64,000 bases of DNA from Flavobacterium psychrophilum (lineage in GTDB: Bacteria; Bacteroidota; Bacteroidia; Flavobacteriales; Flavobacteriaceae). Both the position numbers and the translations under genes were made by a program. Position 1 is the first letter of the stretch. Every line of letters begins with the position of its first letter. A model generated the notes under the pieces. It ran no database searches and was not told the DNA's origin. It saw only the letters and a list, made by a program, of their open reading frames with translations. Location: the NCBI GenBank assembly GCA_945890865.1, contig CAMDDB010000011.1, forward strand, positions 1-64,000, read 5' to 3'. Positions 61,019-64,000 of this stretch are shown here, piece by piece.

Positions 61019-61031
61019 GTGCTTTTTTTTT
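61003..61031 (+). terminator. terminator overlapping the BtuF-like stop codon
   Basis: A GCACCT / AGGTGC stem with an 8-nt loop is followed by T9. The right arm begins within the TAG stop. Confidence 0.8.
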
Positions 61032-61045
61032 TCGTTTTAATGAGG

Positions 61046-61053
61046 TACATTTG
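61046..61053 (+). promoter_or_regulatory. -7 element of the alpha/beta hydrolase gene
   Basis: TACATTTG, 16 nt upstream of the TTG start at 61070. Confidence 0.6.
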
Positions 61054-61069
61054 AATAAAATTAAACCAA

Positions 61070-61861
61070 TTGATTTCTTATACACTTTACAAAAATGAAA
61101 CAAGTTCAGAATGGGTAACTTTTGTTCATGGAGCAGGAGGTAGTTCCTCTATTTGGTTTAAACAAATTCGCGATTTTCAAAAACATTTTAATGTATTATT
61201 ACTCGATTTGCGCGGACATGGAAATTCTAGCGAGCCTATAAAAACCGCATTCCAACAAAAATATACCTTTCAGTCGATTGCCAATGATGTCCTTGAAGTA
61301 ATCGATCATCTTAAAATAGAATGTTCGCATTTTGTAGGTATTTCTTTGGGTTCTATTGTTATTCGACAATTGGCCGAAATGTATCCAACACGTGTAAAGA
61401 GCATGATATTAGGAGGAGCCATACTAAAAATGAATTTCCGTTCGCAAATTTTAATGCGATTGGGTAATATGTTTAAATATGTATTGCCTTATCTCGTGTT
61501 GTATAAGTTTTTTGCCTTTGTGATCATGCCCAAAAAGAACCACAAAAACTCAAGGTTGTTGTTCATTAACGAAGCTAAAAAGTTGTATCAAAAAGAATTT
61601 ATCAAGTGGTTCAAACTTACTGCAGAAATAAACCCAATTTTGCGTTGGTTTCGACAAGTAGAATTGGATATTCCCACGCTGTATGTTATGGGAGAAGAAG
61701 ATTATATGTTTTTGCCATCGGTGCGAAAAGTGGTAGCAAGTCATGCCAGAACAGCCGAATTATTTGTCATTCACAACTGTGGTCATGTTGTAAATGTGGA
61801 ACAACCCGTTATTTTTAATGAAACGGTAATTGGGTATTTAAAACGAAGTGCAAGCGTTTAG
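61070..61861 (+). CDS. alpha/beta hydrolase, TTG start
   Basis: This 263-residue alpha/beta-hydrolase opens with ISYTLYKNETSSEWVTFVHG and the oxyanion motif HGAGGSSSIW. Nucleophile elbow GISLGS lies near residue 96, Asp in VMGEEDYMFLP near 213 and His in HNCGHVVN near 241. RGHGNSSEP is the typical loop of carboxylesterases and epoxide hydrolases. The only in-frame start consistent with the family start is TTG 61070, placed 16 nt after a TACATTTG element. Substrate unknown. Confidence 0.85.
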   Translation: MISYTLYKNETSSEWVTFVHGAGGSSSIWFKQIRDFQKHFNVLLLDLRGHGNSSEPIKTAFQQKYTFQSIANDVLEVIDHLKIECSHFVGISLGSIVIRQLAEMYPTRVKSMILGGAILKMNFRSQILMRLGNMFKYVLPYLVLYKFFAFVIMPKKNHKNSRLLFINEAKKLYQKEFIKWFKLTAEINPILRWFRQVELDIPTLYVMGEEDYMFLPSVRKVVASHARTAELFVIHNCGHVVNVEQPVIFNETVIGYLKRSASV

Positions 61862-61864
61862 GTT

Positions 61865-62308
61865 TTATTCAAAGTATAGCGTAAACACATCAGCAGCCGT
61901 TCCATTACTTCCTTCACCTTGATCGATGACTAAAGAACCATCTGCATTCAAGATGAAACGACCATAATCGCCATTATCATAAATTTGATGACCTTCAATT
62001 TGCAGGTAAGTTTTACCATTCGATTGCGAGGTAGTAAAATGATAGGTGCCAGATTGTAAAGGTAAATAAGCGCTTTGCGGTCCGTTATTGATAATTAAAC
62101 TGGTTACAATCAATTTGTTTTGGGCGGCGTCAAAGGCCCAAGTTACCGCCCCGTTCTCATAGTCCACATTGGCACCGGTAAATCCACCGCTTACATTGCG
62201 CAACGCATATACTTCATTGAGAGTAGCCCGAGTAGGCGTTTCTTCACTGCAACTCATCAACAGAAAGAAACAGCCCATAGAAAATAAAATAGATTTAATT
62301 TGCATCAC
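61865..62308 (-). CDS. lipoprotein of unknown function
   Basis: This is a 147-residue lipoprotein with leader MGCFFLLMSC (lipobox LMSC, Cys20). The mature part begins SEETPTRATLNEVYALRNVS and is beta-rich (GRFILNADGSLVIDQG, ADVFTLYFE). It ends 3 nt from the convergent hydrolase stop, without a hairpin. Two adjacent ATGs at 62308 and 62305 are equivalent. I do not recognise a family. Similar 15-kDa lipoproteins with beta-sheet character are common in flavobacteria. Confidence 0.7.
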   Translation of the reverse strand: MMQIKSILFSMGCFFLLMSCSEETPTRATLNEVYALRNVSGGFTGANVDYENGAVTWAFDAAQNKLIVTSLIINNGPQSAYLPLQSGTYHFTTSQSNGKTYLQIEGHQIYDNGDYGRFILNADGSLVIDQGEGSNGTAADVFTLYFE

Positions 62309-62373
62309 AATTTAAGGTAGGTATTTGGAATCAAAATTAATTAATTATTTTTATTATGCCCGATATAAGCAAA

Positions 62374-62403
62374 AAAAAATCCGAATGTAATTTCGGATTT
62401 TTT
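62374..62403 (-). terminator. terminator of the M42 peptidase gene
   Basis: A 12-bp stem AAAAAATCCGAA / TTCGGATTTTTT with a 6-nt loop, 14 nt after the peptidase stop on the minus strand. Confidence 0.88.
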
Positions 62404-62417
62404 AGATGAATTAATTA

Positions 62418-63509
62418 CTATTTAAAATAAGAAAAATCATGGTTATTTTCTAATTGTAACAAAGTTTCATAGATTAATTGAATCACGTGTTCAACGTCTT
62501 GTTTGTGTACCATTTCTACTGTGGTATGCATGTAGCGCAAGGGTAGCGAAATCAATGCCGATGCTACGCCACCATTGCTGTAGGCAAAAGCATCTGTATC
62601 GGTTCCTGTTACTCGGGAAGTTGCATGGCGTTGAAACGGAATTTGATTTGCTTCTGCAGTATCCACAATAAGCTCTCTCAATATATTTTGAGTGGCAGGA
62701 GCATAAGCAATAACTGGTCCATTCCCCATTTTTAAATCACCTTCGATTTTTTTATCAATCATGGGCGTGGTGGTATCGTGGCAAACATCGGTTACGATAG
62801 CTATATTGGGTTTAATGCTTTGTGTAATCATCTCGGCACCTCGCAAACCAATTTCTTCTTGTACCGAATTCACAATGTATAATCCAAAAGGCAATTTCTT
62901 TTTGTTTTCTTTCAATAAACGCGCTACTTCAGCTATCATAAAACCACCCATACGATTATCAATGGCTCTGCAAACAAATTTATCGTTGTTTAAAATTTCA
63001 AATTGATCGGGGTAGGTGATCACACATCCCACATGAACGCCCAGGGCTTCTACTTCAGCCTTAGTGCTGCAACCGCAATCAATGAATATGGTCTCAATCT
63101 TTGCCATTTCTTCTTTACCACTTCTGCCACGTGTATGAATAGCAGGCCATCCAAATACGCCACGTACAATCCCTTTTTTGGTATGAATATTTACGCGCTT
63201 TGAAGGAGCAATTTGATGGTCAGAACCTCCGTTTCGAATCACATAGATCAAACCATCGTCTGTTATGTAGTTCACATACCACGAAATTTCATCGGCATGA
63301 CCTTCAATAACAACCTTAAAAGGAGCTTCCGGATTAATAACGCCCACCGCACTTCCATAAGTATCTGTAATAAAGGTATCTACATAGGGTTTTAGGTATT
63401 CCATCCAAATTTTTTGTCCTTCTGCTTCATATCCTGTAGGAGAGGCATTGTTTAAATAACGTTCTAAAAAAGTCATAGATGACTTGTTTAATATCGATTT
63501 TCTGCTCAT
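62418..63509 (-). CDS. M42 family metallopeptidase
   Basis: This is a 363-residue co-catalytic metallo-aminopeptidase. VVIEGHADEISWYV provides the first His-Asp metal pair (about residue 70), RAIDNRMGGFM the bridging Asp, and NSVQEEIGLRGAEM the catalytic Glu-Glu pair. TDVCHDTTTP and SRVTGTDTDAF hold the remaining ligands. M42 enzymes form tetrahedral dodecamers and release N-terminal residues from peptides in the cytosol. The N-terminus MSRKSILNKSSMTFLERYLN fits the flavobacterial form. It is divergent from a DUF4294 gene. Confidence 0.94.
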   Translation of the reverse strand: MSRKSILNKSSMTFLERYLNNASPTGYEAEGQKIWMEYLKPYVDTFITDTYGSAVGVINPEAPFKVVIEGHADEISWYVNYITDDGLIYVIRNGGSDHQIAPSKRVNIHTKKGIVRGVFGWPAIHTRGRSGKEEMAKIETIFIDCGCSTKAEVEALGVHVGCVITYPDQFEILNNDKFVCRAIDNRMGGFMIAEVARLLKENKKKLPFGLYIVNSVQEEIGLRGAEMITQSIKPNIAIVTDVCHDTTTPMIDKKIEGDLKMGNGPVIAYAPATQNILRELIVDTAEANQIPFQRHATSRVTGTDTDAFAYSNGGVASALISLPLRYMHTTVEMVHKQDVEHVIQLIYETLLQLENNHDFSYFK

Positions 63510-63622
63510 TTTGCAATAATTTTTTGCTAAAATAGGAATAAGTCTTTAGAGTTACATATTATTTCAATAATTTTGGTTTACTTTTTGATATTTAATGAAA
63601 GTATCAAAAAATTATAATCAAG

Positions 63623-64000
63623 ATGAATAAATTATTTTTAGCACTTATACTTTTCTCTGGTTCCGTTTTTTCACAAACAGAACAAGACACGTTGAAGATG
63701 ACTTCGCTAGATTCGGCCATTGTTTTTTCGACCGAGTTAAACGAAATAACAATTAATAAAGATAAAACTTACACTCTTGGAGAAGACAAGAAAGCGTTGC
63801 TCATTCTTAAACGTAGAGTCTTTCGTGTATATCCTTTTGCAAAACTTACTGCAGATAAGTTAACACTACTCAACACAACAATGGATAAACTCAAAACCAC
63901 AAAAGAGAAGAAAAAATATTTTAAAATAGTTGAGAAATATTTGATAGAAGAATTTGAGCCCCAACTTAAAAGATTGTCTCGCAAAGACGGGCAAATTTTA
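63623..64000 (+). CDS. DUF4294 protein, exported (truncated at the right edge)
   Basis: This frame of 126 codons begins MNKLFLALILFSGSVFSQTE, a signal peptide with cleavage after FSQ. It runs off the window without a stop. The body shows ILKRRVFRVYPFAKLTADKL and KKYFKIVEKYLIEEFEPQLK, the conserved segment of DUF4294, a family of flavobacterial exported proteins of unknown function. It is divergently arranged with the M42 peptidase gene, as recalled for Flavobacterium genomes. Confidence 0.8.
   Translation, partial: MNKLFLALILFSGSVFSQTEQDTLKMTSLDSAIVFSTELNEITINKDKTYTLGEDKKALLILKRRVFRVYPFAKLTADKLTLLNTTMDKLKTTKEKKKYFKIVEKYLIEEFEPQLKRLSRKDGQIL

Noticed and set aside
1-64000. Prophage, insertion sequence, CRISPR array, toxin-antitoxin or secondary-metabolite cluster
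   Set aside because: No transposase, integrase, repeat-spacer array, terminal repeats or assembly-line genes were seen on either strand.

Overview
The window looks like a chromosomal segment of a member of the Flavobacteriaceae (Bacteroidota), close to Flavobacterium. The evidence is an AT-rich sequence with clean housekeeping genes, promoters with the Bacteroidota -7 element TAnnTTTG instead of the E. coli -10 box, almost no Shine-Dalgarno sequences, a T9SS C-terminal sorting domain, type-B L31, a CcsB-CcsA fusion, glutamine synthetase III, a flexirubin/carotenoid-type crt cluster, and many DUF families typical of the phylum. I see no prophage, insertion sequence, integron or CRISPR array. 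The only possibly mobile-derived gene is a frameshifted ORF6N-domain gene near the left edge.

Layout. 1-9.3 kb: a minus-strand envelope/sugar operon (DUF4199, GT2 glycosyltransferase, broken ORF6N gene, phospho-sugar mutase, ABC exporter), then rpmE2 (L31), a GlmU-like protein, mtaB, small enzymes and rpmH (L34). 9.3-17.3 kb: carB without its allosteric domain, two DUF genes behind rlmD, a DUF1697 gene and ornithine aminotransferase. 17.3-22.8 kb: a minus-strand block with rsfS-ftsH and then LUD-cdsA-psd-ACBP-SOD (membrane lipid synthesis and quality control). 22.9-29.8 kb: birA, the cytochrome c maturation fusion, a glutathione peroxidase and menD. 29.8-36.8 kb: lipoproteins, a T9SS-exported FG-GAP/ASPIC protein behind a diheme cytochrome c lipoprotein, rmuC, and an RluE-like pseudouridine synthase. 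36.8-42.3 kb: a cobalamin uptake locus, with an ABC transporter (ATPase, permease, binding lipoprotein) divergent from a cobalamin-riboswitch-controlled TonB receptor. 42.4-47.2 kb: two DUF4252 genes, then the carotenoid operon crtZ-crtB-crtI led by a CarH-like MerR regulator. 47.3-47.7 kb: tRNA genes Lys, Asn and Leu. 47.7-64 kb: aroK, PRTase, S4 protein, FKBP lipoprotein, DUF4197, the fused B12-dependent mutase IcmF, glutamine synthetase III, prfA, pyrF, a BtuF-like protein, an alpha/beta hydrolase, an M42 peptidase and a truncated DUF4294 gene.

How it fits together. Cobalamin is the recurrent theme. There is uptake (btuB with riboswitch, btuCDF-like genes), a B12-requiring enzyme (IcmF), and a predicted B12-binding MerR photoreceptor-type regulator heading the carotenoid operon. 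That regulator keeps the W-x9-EH and ExHxxG motifs of CarH. The strangest single observation is in the tRNA cluster: the Lys(UUU) and Asn(GUU) tRNA genes are identical over 73 nt except for the wobble base of the anticodon, so the Asn gene looks like a tRNA-Lys body with a switched anticodon. No wholly new multi-gene system is evident. The tRNA pair and the light/B12/carotenoid unit are the items most worth testing.
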